64,000 nucleotides of DNA from Spongilla lacustris (GCA_949361645.1 OX442415.1:19623283-19687282); one strand, 5' to 3'; counted from the first letter of the stretch, positions 22,630-33,076 are shown. Translations and numbers: made by a program. Notes: generated by a model not told the origin, from the sequence alone.

Positions 22630-22696
22630 TTCAGACATGAAGTCTCCTGGAGCCTCTTTTGTTGGAAGCAGAACTGCTTCCACCCACTTGGTGAAT
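22630..22696 (-). pseudogene. Integrase core fragment
   Basis: The minus strand encodes FTKWVEAVLLPTKEAPGDF, matching the segment just after the first catalytic Asp of Ty3/Ginger-type integrases (usually DYFTKWVEA). The preceding Asp-containing residues are not conserved here, and no second Asp or Glu motif is found nearby. Confidence 0.5.
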
Positions 22697-23239
22697 CAAT
22701 GAACTGATTCAGGAGTTACAGACCTATTCCAACATGAAACAAAGGTGACAGTACAGGTACAGGGTGGAGTTAAGATGTGGTGGTTGTCAACTTTGAATTG
22801 ATGCACTGGTACTGATCACATGTGGAGATCTGCTAAAGTACGAAGGGAATATAAATTACAATGGAATTTTTATATGGGCTTAAAATGCTCATTACATCTT
22901 CAGTCATGCCTTTCCAAGCAAATGTCTCCATGATTCGGGCTAATATTATTTTTAAATAGCATTTTACTTACTTGCAATATAAAATCAAGGGGGACAACTC
23001 TGGTGAAAAGTTGTCTTCTTGAAATTGCAGATGACTCCAGGTAGTTAAGCTGCATATAGCAGTTCTCATTAAATTAATAGATTTGTGCTAAACTTAAATC
23101 TTGTATCCTCGCTTATCCCTGACATTTTTGGAGAGGTTTCATTGATCCAAATTTTTTTTACAAATTGAGACGTTTTATGAAGTGGAAATCTCTAACGTAA
23201 TAAGTAGCTTATAATTTCTACTGGAGGGCATGATTATAA

Positions 23240-23487
23240 TACCTTAAAATTATCATCTCTGTATTCATGATCAACTGATGGTACTTCTCTCAAGCTTAGC
23301 CTCTGATTCACTCCTACTGGTCCTACATAGTATCTTGTTTCTTTGAGTTGGCCTCTCCCCACACATGCAATTAAGGGTGATATTCTACCCCTTCCAGGGC
23401 TGTTCAGAGGTACTGCACTGTTTTTTATTATTGCGTTGTTCTTGGTGTTAACCACAATACACACTGGTGTATCATCAGCGGACTATT
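23240..23487 (-). other. Possible unrecognised exon
   Basis: The frame is open from an acceptor-like CTCAATAG to a donor-like TTTAAG|GTATTA, encoding SADDTPVCIVVNTKNNAIIK ... GRGQLKETRYYVGPVG ... EYRDDNFK. Its residue mix looks protein-like, but no family is recognised. It may be the upstream part of the decayed integrase element or a host exon. Confidence 0.3.
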
Positions 23488-23689
23488 GAGCCTCTGTCAC
23501 TCATAGTTTCATGCAGTTTTTGTTTTCCATTTTCTTCTCTACCTTATAGTATTGTGGGAAGTTTCAATGTGTTTTAAACAAATCAAACATGTGCACATGC
23601 ACCATGCACACTTTTGTGTGCATTGCCGCCTCTGCTACAATGGAGAATTAAATGGTGGCCTCATTTATTTTCACAGGCACTGATATTTG

Positions 23690-25231
23690 ATTACACAGCA
23701 ATAGGTTGTGATGCTATCGACTTCCTATTTTCAAAACTTAATACTACATCACTTCTCTATGGTAAAAATACATTTTGGGGTCTTGCACTTGCTCCGTGCC
23801 AGCATTGCAACGTTCGATACCCCACCGGGCTCAAACCCACCATAACTTTCTGTGGGAGCTAGCGATCAATTCGCTTCAAATTCGGTTGTAGGTAGAGAGG
23901 TCCTATACCTATCGATTTGTTCTTTTCATTAATTTTTATGCCATCTGTTACGGAGATACAGTTGAACAAAGCCGGTTGGTGCACATTTTCCCGCTTGATT
24001 CGCGCCAATGATATAACCACCGTCTCTCCATACATTGAGCGGGACGCAATTTGCCCGAATGATTGGCGCGAATCGAACTAAAACGTACAAGTAGTTTGTT
24101 CAACTGTATCTCCGTAACGTATGGCATAAAAGTTAACGAACAGAATAATCCAATAGCTAATGTACCTCACAACCTAAAAACTGAATATGAATCAATTTGA
24201 TTATTCCTAAGGAAAGTTATGGTGGGTTTGAGCCCGGAAGGGTATCTGACGTTGCAATACTGGCATGGAGCACGTGCAAGACCCCAAAATGTATTATACC
24301 ATAGAGAAATGATGTAGTATTAAGTGTTGAAAATAGGAAGTTGATAGTTTTTACCGTTCGGAAGTTATAGTGATTCAAACGCAAGGAAATCTTACAACAT
24401 TTGGGACAGTGTCCAGCAAAATCGGGTTATAATTTTATCACTATAAAAATTGCACGTTGTACTAAACAACACATCTTCACGACGGTACTACGTTTTCCTT
24501 TCAAATTTCGTGCACTTGTTCCCACACCATTTCTCTGTGTGAAAATCGATTTTTATGATCTACACATTTTCCGTGCCGTGGATACAACAATCGTTAACCC
24601 CGCGGGTTAGAAATCCACATTTCTCCACGTACGAGTATTCAAAACCCGTCAAATTTGGGTTGTACATAGAGGAGTCCTGTAGCTATTAATATGTTCTGTT
24701 CGTTAATATCTATATCATCCGTTACGGAGATACAGTTGAACAAACTACGGGCACGTTTTCCCGCTTGATTCGCGCCAATGATTATGGCAAATCACGTCTC
24801 GCTCAGTGAATGGCGATAAAGCGGGACAATGTGCCTGCAGTTTGCTCAACTGTATCTCCGTACCGGATGATTCAGAAATTAACGAACAAAACAAATCAGT
24901 AGCTAGAGGACTCCTCTATGCACACTCCGAATTTGACACGTTTTCAACACTCGTACGTGGAAAAATGTGGATTTTTAACCCGCGGGGTTAACGATTGTTG
25001 TATCCACGGCACGGAAAAGGTGTAGATCACGATTTTCACACCGAGAAATGGTGTGGGAACAAGTGTATGAAATTTGAAAAAAAAAAAGGTAGTACCGTCG
25101 CGAAGATGTGTTGTTTTTTACAACGTGCAATTTTTATAGTGATAAAATTATAACCCCACAAGCCCGATTTTGCTGGACACTGTCCCATTTTATATACATG
25201 TACATGTATATATGCGAGGCGGAAACTGTCC
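23690..25231. mobile_element. Diverged GGGACAG-family MITE (outer element)
   Basis: Foldback body with the family blocks TCTTGCACTTGCTCCGTGCC, CCACCGGGCTCAAACCCACC and CTCCGTAACGTATGGCATAA. The left terminus is lost. The right terminus survives as GCGAGGCGGAAACTGTCC at 25,214-25,231. The younger MITE at 24403-25186 split it at an ATTT site. Removing that insert restores TTACAAC-ATTT-TATATA, which matches the family sequence at 1640-1655. Confidence 0.7.
24403..25186. mobile_element. 784-bp foldback MITE nested in related MITE
   Basis: Starts GGGACAGTGTCCAGC and ends GCTGGACACTGTCCC. The whole element is an inverted repeat with its centre near 24,800. ATTT flanks it on both sides (24399-24402 and 25187-25190). 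Its internal sequence (CGTTAACCCCGCGGGTTAG, TTCCGTGCCGTGGATAC) is a subfamily distinct from the outer MITE. Non-coding. Confidence 0.8.
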
Positions 25232-25452
25232 ATTTACGTGCACATTGTATAAATAAAACAGTATCTGTGTGGGCAAAGTCTACATGAGGGGGAGGGGGGG
25301 GTGTGGAACTATATATTCCACCACGATCTACAGTCCGTATAGGGGCAACAAATTATTCGCGGTATTCTGGGGAATCCATATTTGCGCGCATATGTAATAT
25401 ATCCATATATGGACGTGCACGTGATGCAAATCACAAGTAATGCAATTAGAAA

Positions 25453-26448
25453 ATGAACGCTGGTTCCTTGAAACAGAACTGCTCCTTACCTTTCGATACG
25501 TTGCCGTTCAAGATAGTGGCCGCTGTGCACGCCTTCAGCGGGTCCGTGTCTTTGCTGTGCTCCGTCACAGCTATCATTATTGCCATGGTGCTCCGAAAGT
25601 ACTTCTTCTTTGCGCAGAGACTAGTCATATACTACAGCATGTCGGTCTCTCTGTACGGCTTGTCTTCAGTTGTTCAGTCAGTTGATTTTTTCGTAAAAAG
25701 CGAGGGTACAGACTGGTTCTGCGTCCTCGCCGGATTCATACTTCAATACGCATTGTGGACCGTCCTGATGTCTACGTGCTGCATCTCGTTGGCCGCGTGC
25801 AGCAAAACGTTCATACAGAATGCCAACTTCAACTTGGATGCGGCGTGCGTCGTGCTCATATATATCATCCCGCTGGCCTTTAACTGGATACCATTTGTGG
25901 GCGTGGCCTATGGACGCTCCGGACCATCGTGTTGGATTCGTATTACTAATGAGGACTGCAGTACTAGTACTTTCGGAATAGTTCTGCGCTATGCTCTATG
26001 GCTAGTCCCTTCGGGGGCCGTAATTTTGTTTACTATTGTAGCTTACGCCGGGTCATTGGTGAAGGTTTACCAACGCTCAAAGGACGATATCGATTTTCAG
26101 CTGATTAGAAAAAAAACGATGCAGAAAGTGGCACCTCTTGTATGGTTTCCTGTATCGTTTGCTCTCGTAAACGTGCCGTGTTTTGTAAACAACATGTACG
26201 AAACTGTGTTTCCCAACAAGACGCTGCTAATTCTATGGGCCGTACACACCATACTGACGCCTTTGGGACCCGCTGTAATCGCCGTGGCACTTAGCTACGA
26301 CAGGGAAATGTGCCGTCGAATGAATATGAATGTAGCTGCCACCTGTTGCCCATGCGGGAGGTCGTCTATTTATGAATACCCAACTCAAACTGTGGACGGC
26401 AGTAGCAGTGACAATCCACCAAATAACTACGGAGGAACGGCACAATGA
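25453..26448 (+). CDS. Seven-transmembrane G-protein-coupled receptor
   Basis: The single-exon frame of 331 residues starts at ATG 25453 (AAAATGA context) and stops at 26446-26448. A short extracellular N-terminus with one glycosylation site (NCS) precedes seven hydrophobic segments at about residues 20-47, 56-75, 90-118, 128-150, 175-200, 222-245 and 255-280. A conserved disulfide pair is likely: Cys in WFCVLAGF at the start of TM3 and Cys in PSCWI of the second extracellular loop. The CWI loop and TM3 pattern resemble cAMP-receptor-like and secretin/frizzled-like receptors more than rhodopsin-type; no DRY motif is present. The cytoplasmic tail has a CCPCG cluster (possible palmitoylation) and a Ser/Asn-rich end. 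Ligand unknown. Its promoter region directly abuts the MITE pair ending at 25231. Confidence 0.8.
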   Translation: MNAGSLKQNCSLPFDTLPFKIVAAVHAFSGSVSLLCSVTAIIIAMVLRKYFFFAQRLVIYYSMSVSLYGLSSVVQSVDFFVKSEGTDWFCVLAGFILQYALWTVLMSTCCISLAACSKTFIQNANFNLDAACVVLIYIIPLAFNWIPFVGVAYGRSGPSCWIRITNEDCSTSTFGIVLRYALWLVPSGAVILFTIVAYAGSLVKVYQRSKDDIDFQLIRKKTMQKVAPLVWFPVSFALVNVPCFVNNMYETVFPNKTLLILWAVHTILTPLGPAVIAVALSYDREMCRRMNMNVAATCCPCGRSSIYEYPTQTVDGSSSDNPPNNYGGTAQ

Positions 26449-26598
26449 GACAACCATGCAGAGAAAATTATTTCGTTATATATGGGGGTTCATAGCCACT
26501 GTACAATTGAATCTTAATTGCTGCTGCATGGGTCTTAATATCATTTATTTTTTAGTGTGAATTGGGACTGTTATATATAATAAGTGTTTAGTTCAGTT

Positions 26599-26604
26599 AA
26601 TAAA
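26599..26604 (+). terminator. Candidate polyadenylation signal of the GPCR gene
   Basis: AATAAA occurs about 150 bases after the GPCR stop codon, followed by an A-rich run. Confidence 0.4.
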
Positions 26605-27539
26605 AAAATTAACCGCGCGCGGGTCCGCGTTGTTGTCTTTGAGCCCTGCGGTGTCTCAAGCGTTTTTGGAAAATATGACTGGCAAATTGCAATATTTATT
26701 ATTTTTAGGACGCAGCGTACAATATTTAGGGCCGGACGCATCGCATGCACCTGTGTACCATCTGTGCGCAGCATAGGCGTCGGAACCGGGGGAGCGGGGA
26801 GCGGGGAGGGCGATCGCTCCCCCAGATCTATATGAGGGGGGAGGTCGGCTGCGTCGCTCCTCCAATTTTGTAACGAAAACAAATTAATAAAGCAACGCGG
26901 AGTGTTATATCGCGTTAATGTTCGTATTAAAGCGATACGTTTAGAGGCCTTGTCCAAACGATTTTTGGAAAAATTAGAATTTGTGACGTCCCCCCCCCCC
27001 CCCCTTAACGTCATGGAGCTTTTGTTACATTGCAGCATGCATGCAACATGACTCAATGTACATGTCTGACTATGAGAGTCATTGGAGATTTGTGATCATT
27101 GTGGTCTTTATACAGCTCTGCATTAAAAAAAACTTGCGTACGATTTAGCGTCATAGCCTTCAACACCCTCTTCCCCCCCTCACGTCCCAATGACGCTAAT
27201 TTTTCCAATTTAAGTCAAGCTCCCTAAAAACTTTAAACATCACATTCCCTTTACTTTTATTGGCTTTTGGTAGTATTTTTGTAGGGTATTTGGCAAAAGA
27301 AATAACTTTATCTAATGTAATTCCACCAATAGTATCCAATTCAATAAAAATAAAGCCATGCAATTAATAAGTTACGAATAATGTTATTAAAGTACCTTTT
27401 GGCATGAAGCGTACGCATTGCCGACTTCTTTCGGAAGAAATCTTGTTTCTACACTTGTATCAAATTGACATGCAAATAGTCTCTGTATGCTGCTCTTAAA
27501 GATGTGACCATGCAACGTTCGAGTTTTGGCTGATAGCTA
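26605..27539. other. Transposon-like debris with homopolymer C run
   Basis: Contains GCATAGGCGTCGGAACCGGG near 26,775, which looks like a hAT-type terminus, G-rich and C-rich runs (17 C near 26,990) and two loosely related inverted segments around AATTTTTCC. No coding region was recognised. Confidence 0.35.
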
Positions 27540-27764
27540 GTGATGGGAATATTTTCAAACGTGGTGAAACTAATTACTCTATATTTCACACTTCCAATAA
27601 GTACAGCCTTCGCAGAACGATCATTTTTGGCGTTGCGACGCGTGAAAACATACTTGCGGCTTACAATGATGATTCACGTAAGGATACTTCACTGTCTCAA
27701 AAAAAGAACGGACAATTTAGATCTCAAAAACATTGCTAATAATTTCATTCCCTTAATGAATTAA
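27540..27764 (+). pseudogene. hAT transposase C-terminal dimerisation fragment
   Basis: The 74-residue frame reads FSNVVKLITLYFTLPISTAF then AERSFLALRRVKTYLR and ends with LDLKNIANNF. This is the hAT C-terminal dimerisation region (usual core: AERSFSALRRLKTYLR), with most consensus residues kept. The rest of the transposase is absent upstream, and the fragment ends 37 bases before the next foldback element. It is a truncated, non-functional relic. Confidence 0.75.
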
Positions 27765-27800
27765 CGTAGGACAAACTTTTTTTGGTGTATTCTAGGCAAA

Positions 27801-28599
27801 CCATAGATTGATGACCTAACGTAATGGGATTGGCAACGCGCTATACAATAGTATTGATATGTTTGTCACTAATAGTATGATAGTTTCGCATGAATATAAT
27901 TACAGTACGCCCCTTTTTGTTGGATATGAGTGAACAAATCGGGACTTCTACGTTACTACAAGGTCTTAAACTGTAGTCAGTGCCTGTACCAGCATTTGTA
28001 AACCGATATAGCGCGCGTGAAGCGCAATGTTTTGTTTGACTGTTGTACACACAGAGGATAGAGTGCAGGCTTGATATAGAGCGCAAAGGCTACTATAAAG
28101 ATCGAAGTTTTGCATGGTTTTGTTTTTACAGCAGCCAGACCTTTACTAAAAAAGTTACGCTACTTTCAAAGCCAAACCAAGTCAATTTAAGTGCCTATAT
28201 ATCTTTGTCGGATCCTACTGCAGTAGTAAGCACAGTTCCTTTCGTGTTAGTTCAATAGTTTCAATAGTAGTTGAAGCTTTGCATGCAATTTGTTTCACTC
28301 TTTTTCATGGAAGGATCACAAAGATATGATTTTTGAAAAGAGGTGAATCACATATTTGAGTCAATGTATAAAGCAGTATGCATCGGCAAAGTCGCTTATC
28401 GGTGAAGCGAAAGAATTAGACCAGAAATCCAGGACCTACTCCATTGATATCTCCTACTGGAAGAACGTTAGGGTGGCCCATTTACACCTACAGCTAAGTC
28501 TGACTTCTGTCAGTCTATGATGACGTCATATACACTGAAACGATGGTACGTCAAGTTCAGGCGTTGTCAATCCCGTTACGTTAGGTCATCAATTTATGG
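27801..28599. mobile_element. 799-bp inverted-repeat element, 5-bp target duplication
   Basis: The left end CCATAGATTGATGACCTAAC and the right end GTTAGGTCATCAATTTATGG are inverted repeats of about 39 bp with three mismatches. GCAAA flanks both ends (27796-27800 and 28600-28604). No coding capacity is seen inside. Superfamily not assigned. Confidence 0.65.
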
Positions 28600-29297
28600 G
28601 CAAACAACCACTGCATGATCTTATGTTAATGAATAGTTTCATGAATATGATTAACGATGACCTCTTCCGCTCCCCCGGCCTTTTTAGTTGTCTTGTAAGT
28701 ACAGTGGATAACGTGATAAGTGTCGTTAAAATTTTTTTCCATCACCTTTGTGTTAACTTGAAATTTTCTAATCAACAAAAAGAGATTATGAAAATCTAAT
28801 TGCACTGTGATGTTTTAAAACTATTTTTCAATATCACATGAAAATTAAAATAGTTAACTAACTAAAATTGCTAATATACACTCATTTTCATTAATCAATA
28901 TCCAAAAAACACGTTTTGAAGGCTTTCTCCATGCCTAGTGGATGGATTGGGATGAAATTTGCTTCATAACTATGGCTCGTTGGTACAAAGCGTTTGGCCG
29001 AGTCAGTTTTTAAACGCGGGAAAAAGGTAAGGCGTTGCGGTGCTTGATGCGTCATTTTAGTTCCTCTAAGGTTAGCATCGCCGTTTTATACTACGCTAAT
29101 GATACTTTTCAGGAGCTTGTAAAATGATTTCAATATGCCTGGCCTACCGGAAAAGTGCTCTTTTCGGGCAATATCGCGCACTTTGCTGTACAGAACATCA
29201 ACTTGTGTGTGACAGAGCAAAACACGGAGCCATTTTTGTGATTTTACAATGAATTTCATTTAAAATGTGACGCAATGATAGTATTCATTCATTGTTG

Positions 29298-29747
29298 ATG
29301 GCAGAGCTCGAAGGTGTTGTTGGTGATTTTCAGAACCAAACCGGCGATGATCAAGATGCAGCAAGTGCGAGTCGCTTGGCAAGGTCCGCTAGCAGAAAGG
29401 CGGCATCTGTTTGGAAGGAGTTACGGAAAGGGAAGCCCAGAGGTAACCCGCGCGCTGCGTACCAGCAGCGTGTGATCAACAAATCTGCCGACTTGGACAC
29501 GAAGCTGAGACGAAAAAAATCGGATATTGTCGAAGATGCAGTTAAGGAACTTGAAAGTTTGGCTGATTATACGCCCGACCTTCCCGATTCAGATGCAAGA
29601 GTTTTGGCATTGCGGCTGTATTACATTGAGTTAGCCGATGGCGTGCAACCTAGTGTTGCCCAGGATAAAGTGAGCAAGATGTTTTTGGTTAGTTCACGCA
29701 CAGTTCAACGATGGGCTCAAGCATGGGAATCGAATCACAGATTTTGA
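29298..29747 (+). CDS. Truncated transposase N-terminus in left inverted repeat
   Basis: ATG at 29298 opens a 149-residue frame identical to the first ~146 residues of the full transposase, ending WESNHRF after the inverted repeat stops at 29729. It keeps the helix-turn-helix (VSKMFLVSSRTVQRWAQAWE) that would bind the element ends, but none of the catalytic domain. If transcribed it could act as a competitive repressor. It may equally be a passive consequence of the long repeats. Confidence 0.6.
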   Translation: MAELEGVVGDFQNQTGDDQDAASASRLARSASRKAASVWKELRKGKPRGNPRAAYQQRVINKSADLDTKLRRKKSDIVEDAVKELESLADYTPDLPDSDARVLALRLYYIELADGVQPSVAQDKVSKMFLVSSRTVQRWAQAWESNHRF

Positions 29748-29807
29748 TATATTATGCACACACATGCACAATCACATACATGATGTACATGTACATGTAC
29801 ATACATA

Positions 29808-31673
29808 TTAAATTGCATCCATTGGCATTGCTAGTGATACAGGTAGAGGAACTGTCATGTAGTTTCCCTTGCGGTGATGTCGATGCTCTTTTTTTAGTGC
29901 TTTTATTTTTTCAAATACAGCAAACCCATCAGCTTCATGTGTGTATGCCTCTATCCACTTCCATGTGTGGTTGGAAAAGGCAGTATGCAATTGAACTGTT
30001 AAATGTCGATCAGAAAGTGCATGCTTTGTTGCCTCTCTCAGTGATGTTATAGAATGGCCACAGTGTTGTCTACAGTAGTGTTTAACATATGCCCAGCACA
30101 TCTCTACATGCATACATTCAGGGTGGCACTTGGGACCAAAGAGAAGAATATGGCCTCGCCGTTCTACTTCTTCTTGAATTTCAGGGCGCACACTCTGAAA
30201 GTCAGGTTGAGATGCCAACAAAGCCCTTAGTTCATCATGTCTCAATTTATCAACTCCTGGCAGACCTCTTTCCTGGCAGATTCTCAATGCACCCTTGGCA
30301 ATTTGTGATCCATCAGTTCCTGTGAACCACATTTGTTGCTGAATCCTCACAGATGTCCCAGTACTAGCATCTATGGTATCAAACCAACCAGTCTGGGTCA
30401 AAATGGGTTGCTTACCACCATCAGAAAGGTTCATAGCAGCAGTTGATAGTGCCCCTTGTCTTTTGGCCACATGGCATGGTGCATTATCATATGTTAACAA
30501 TAGTTGGCATCCAGGATATTGGGCTTCAAATTCATCTAAGACCTTATTCACATTTGCTATTACATTAGCATGCTTCCAGGTACCATCAGTCTTTGGTTCA
30601 ATAACCTCCAGCCCCATCCAGCCATGGCAAGCAACCGAAACTCCACTTATCATGATTGTGGCTCCATCACCTTTTGGCTTCAGATGGTATGAGTCATTAG
30701 CCACCCATGCAAATCGATTGCCCTCATTGGCATACAGAATTGCCTCATCGTGGTTGCCATGTAATAGTGGTCTTTCACCAACTGGTAGGTTGGGCCACTC
30801 AGGTCTGCCAGTTTGTTCATTCAGCACAGGAAGACGGGGTTTCAGTGCCATCATCTTCTTTACCCAATCATTACGATATACTACAATCTCTTCATCCTCA
30901 TGCCTGTCGCAGAATGGGGCTGTAGATGAATCGGACCATTTGAATCCCAGCTTGTACATCCATCTAAAAACCGTCATTCTCGACACCTCACGAGAGTGGT
31001 ACCGTGCTTCATGGATATCTAAAACTTCAGGTGACACTACGTCCTGGTCTTTGAAGTAGACATCATTAATTCGAGTTTGGAATGGTAAAAACCCATCTTC
31101 ATGCTTGCCACCCAGCTTTAGCCTTTTTTTAATCCAATGCCTTAATTCAAATACAAGGGTTGGGCTGAGAAAAAGAATAGAATGGTCCTCGTTGTGCATC
31201 GTGACACTACGTTTATCTGTAATGGCTTCTTCCCCAGTCTCTTCCCATGCTTGAGCCCATCGTTGAACTGTGCGTGAACTAACCAAAAACATCTTGCTCA
31301 CTTTATCCTGGGCAACACTAGGTTGCACGCCATCGGCTAACTCAATGTAATACAGCCGCAATGCCAAAACTCTTGCATCTGAATCGGGAAGGTCGGGCGT
31401 ATAATCAGCCAAACTTTCAAGTTCCTTAACTGCATCTTCGACAATATCCGATTTTTTTCGTCTCAGCTTCGTGTCCAAGTCGGCAGATTTGTTGATCACA
31501 CGCTGCTGGTACGCAGCGCGCGGGTTACCTCTGGGCTTCCCTTTCCGTAACTCCTTCCAAACAGATGCCGCCTTTCTGCTAGCGGACCTTGCCAAGCGAC
31601 TCGCACTTGCTGCATCTTGATCATCGCCGGTTTGGTTCTGAAAATCACCAACAACACCTTCGAGCTCTGCCAT
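29808..31673 (-). CDS. IS630/Tc1-mariner-like DDE transposase
   Basis: 621 residues from ATG at 31673, chosen because the codons just upstream are not ATG, to TAA at 29808. A basic N-terminus (about residues 25-75) precedes one helix-turn-helix at about 125-150 and a second (SRMTVFRWMYKLGFKW) at about 230-250. The catalytic region shows HDEAILYAN (first Asp, about residue 310), LTYDNAPCHV (second Asp, about 400) and HPECMHVEMCW (Glu, about 525). The Asp-to-Glu gap is about 127 residues, far more than the 34-39 usual in Tc1/mariner. The frame is uninterrupted, so the element may be recently active. It would cut and paste DNA at TA sites. Confidence 0.85.
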   Translation of the reverse strand: MAELEGVVGDFQNQTGDDQDAASASRLARSASRKAASVWKELRKGKPRGNPRAAYQQRVINKSADLDTKLRRKKSDIVEDAVKELESLADYTPDLPDSDARVLALRLYYIELADGVQPSVAQDKVSKMFLVSSRTVQRWAQAWEETGEEAITDKRSVTMHNEDHSILFLSPTLVFELRHWIKKRLKLGGKHEDGFLPFQTRINDVYFKDQDVVSPEVLDIHEARYHSREVSRMTVFRWMYKLGFKWSDSSTAPFCDRHEDEEIVVYRNDWVKKMMALKPRLPVLNEQTGRPEWPNLPVGERPLLHGNHDEAILYANEGNRFAWVANDSYHLKPKGDGATIMISGVSVACHGWMGLEVIEPKTDGTWKHANVIANVNKVLDEFEAQYPGCQLLLTYDNAPCHVAKRQGALSTAAMNLSDGGKQPILTQTGWFDTIDASTGTSVRIQQQMWFTGTDGSQIAKGALRICQERGLPGVDKLRHDELRALLASQPDFQSVRPEIQEEVERRGHILLFGPKCHPECMHVEMCWAYVKHYCRQHCGHSITSLREATKHALSDRHLTVQLHTAFSNHTWKWIEAYTHEADGFAVFEKIKALKKEHRHHRKGNYMTVPLPVSLAMPMDAI

Positions 31674-32279
31674 CAACAATGAATGAATACTATCATTGCG
31701 TCACATTTTAAATGAAATTCATTGTAAAATCACAAAAATGGCTCCGTGTTTTGCTCTGTCACACACAAGTTGATGTTCTGTACAGCAAAGTGCGCGATAT
31801 TGCCCGAAAAGAGCACTTTTCCGGTAGGCCAGGCATATTGAAATCATTTTACAAGCTCCTGAAAAGTATCATTAGCGTAGTATAAAACGGCGATGCTAAC
31901 CTTAGAGGAACTAAAATGACGCATCAAGCACCGCAACGCCTTACCTTTTTCCCGCGTTTAAAAACTGACTCGGCCAAACGCTTTGTACCAACGAGCCATA
32001 GTTATGAAGCAAATTTCATCCCAATCCATCCACTAGGCATGGAGAAAGCCTTCAAAACGTGTTTTTTGGATATTGATTAATGAAAATGAGTGTATATTAG
32101 CAATTTTAGTTAGTTAACTATTTTAATTTTCATGTGATATTGAAAAATAGTTTTAAAACATCACAGTGCAATTAGATTTTCATAATCTCTTTTTGTTGAT
32201 TAGAAAATTTCAAGTTAACACAAAGGTGATGGAAAAAAAATTTAACGACACTTATCACGTTATCCACTGTACTGTATTA

Positions 32280-33076
32280 ATAGTGTGTTTAACTAAAGCT
32301 GCAGTTCATGCTGCCAGACAGTACCTGCACTCTGACATGCTGCTTCTAAAACTAGACTTCAGCAATGCCATCAATTCCATCTTATGTGGCAAGATGTTGC
32401 TGGCTCTGAAAAAGCTAGTCCTTAAGCTCTACCCCCTTGTGCACTCAGCCTACTCCTCTCCATCTTCCCTATTTTGGGGAGACAAGATCATTACTGATAT
32501 CAGCAGAAGGTGTACAGCATGCTGTACACCTTCTGCTGATATCAGTAAACAGAGACAGGGCCCAGAGGATCTGCCTGCAGGCAGATCCTCTGGGCCCTGT
32601 CTCTGTTTACACAACCTAATCTCTGAGCTGACCTCTGAACTCAAACTAGGCTACTTGGATGATCTCACTTTAGGAGGTAGCCTCAATGATATCTCCCATG
32701 ATGCCAAGCATTTTGAGCTGGCAGCAGAACAGCTTGGCCTTAAGCTGAACCATGCATGCAAAGACTGAAGTCGTCACCCACACTCCAATGCTATGATGAT
32801 GACATGCTGTTGCACTTTCCCATTGTCCAGTTCATAAACCTTCGTGATGACTGGGATCCCCAATTAGTGGTGCCACTTCAATTACTGCCTAAGAAGACAT
32901 GGCTACTAAGTTTGCTAGCCGCACTTCCAGTTCGACTTGGGGGCCTTGGAATTCAAAGTGCTGTACAGCTAGCACAATCATCTTTCCTTGCTCTCATATC
33001 TTTTCTGCTTCAACATAATGCAGTTGCTAGTATGTGCACATTTGATTCCCTTGCAGGAATTGGTGATGCAATTTAA
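32280..33076 (+). pseudogene. Non-LTR reverse transcriptase remnant
   Basis: Related to the RT at 10.7-12.6 kb but decayed. Recognisable pieces are AARQYLHSDMLLLKLDFSNA (motif A), HSAYSSPSSLFWGDKII, KLGYLDDLTLGG (motif C, here LDD) and LPVRLGGLGIQSAVQLAQ. The last piece lies in another frame after a stop at 32766, and the region between is shortened. The Tc1/mariner element cuts the 5' side at 32271. The conserved GVQQGDPLGP region is replaced by a double palindrome at 32491-32610. Not functional. Confidence 0.7.
32491..32610. repeat. Two abutting perfect palindromes (58 and 66 bp)
   Basis: 32491-32548 is a perfect palindrome centred at 32519/32520, and 32545-32610 is another centred at 32577/32578. 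They overlap by GTAA. The outer halves are the RT coding sequence on either side of the GVQQ-DPLGP motif; the inner halves are their reverse complements, giving the order A, A-inverse, B-inverse, B. Confidence 0.95.

Larger units (their letters stand above)
28702..32269 (-). mobile_element. Tc1/mariner/IS630-like transposon with 1,030-bp inverted repeats
   Basis: TA dinucleotides flank the element at 28700-28701 and 32270-32271, and the ends read CAGTGGATAACGTG. The arms 28700-29729 and 31242-32271 have equal length and are nearly identical by eye (one difference found in the first 60 bases). The unique centre holds most of a transposase gene on the minus strand. The right arm contains the start of that gene, so the left arm carries a second, truncated start facing the other way. 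Confidence 0.85.

Noticed and set aside
30373..31059. 228-residue plus-strand frame
   Set aside because: Antisense shadow of the transposase gene. No motif.
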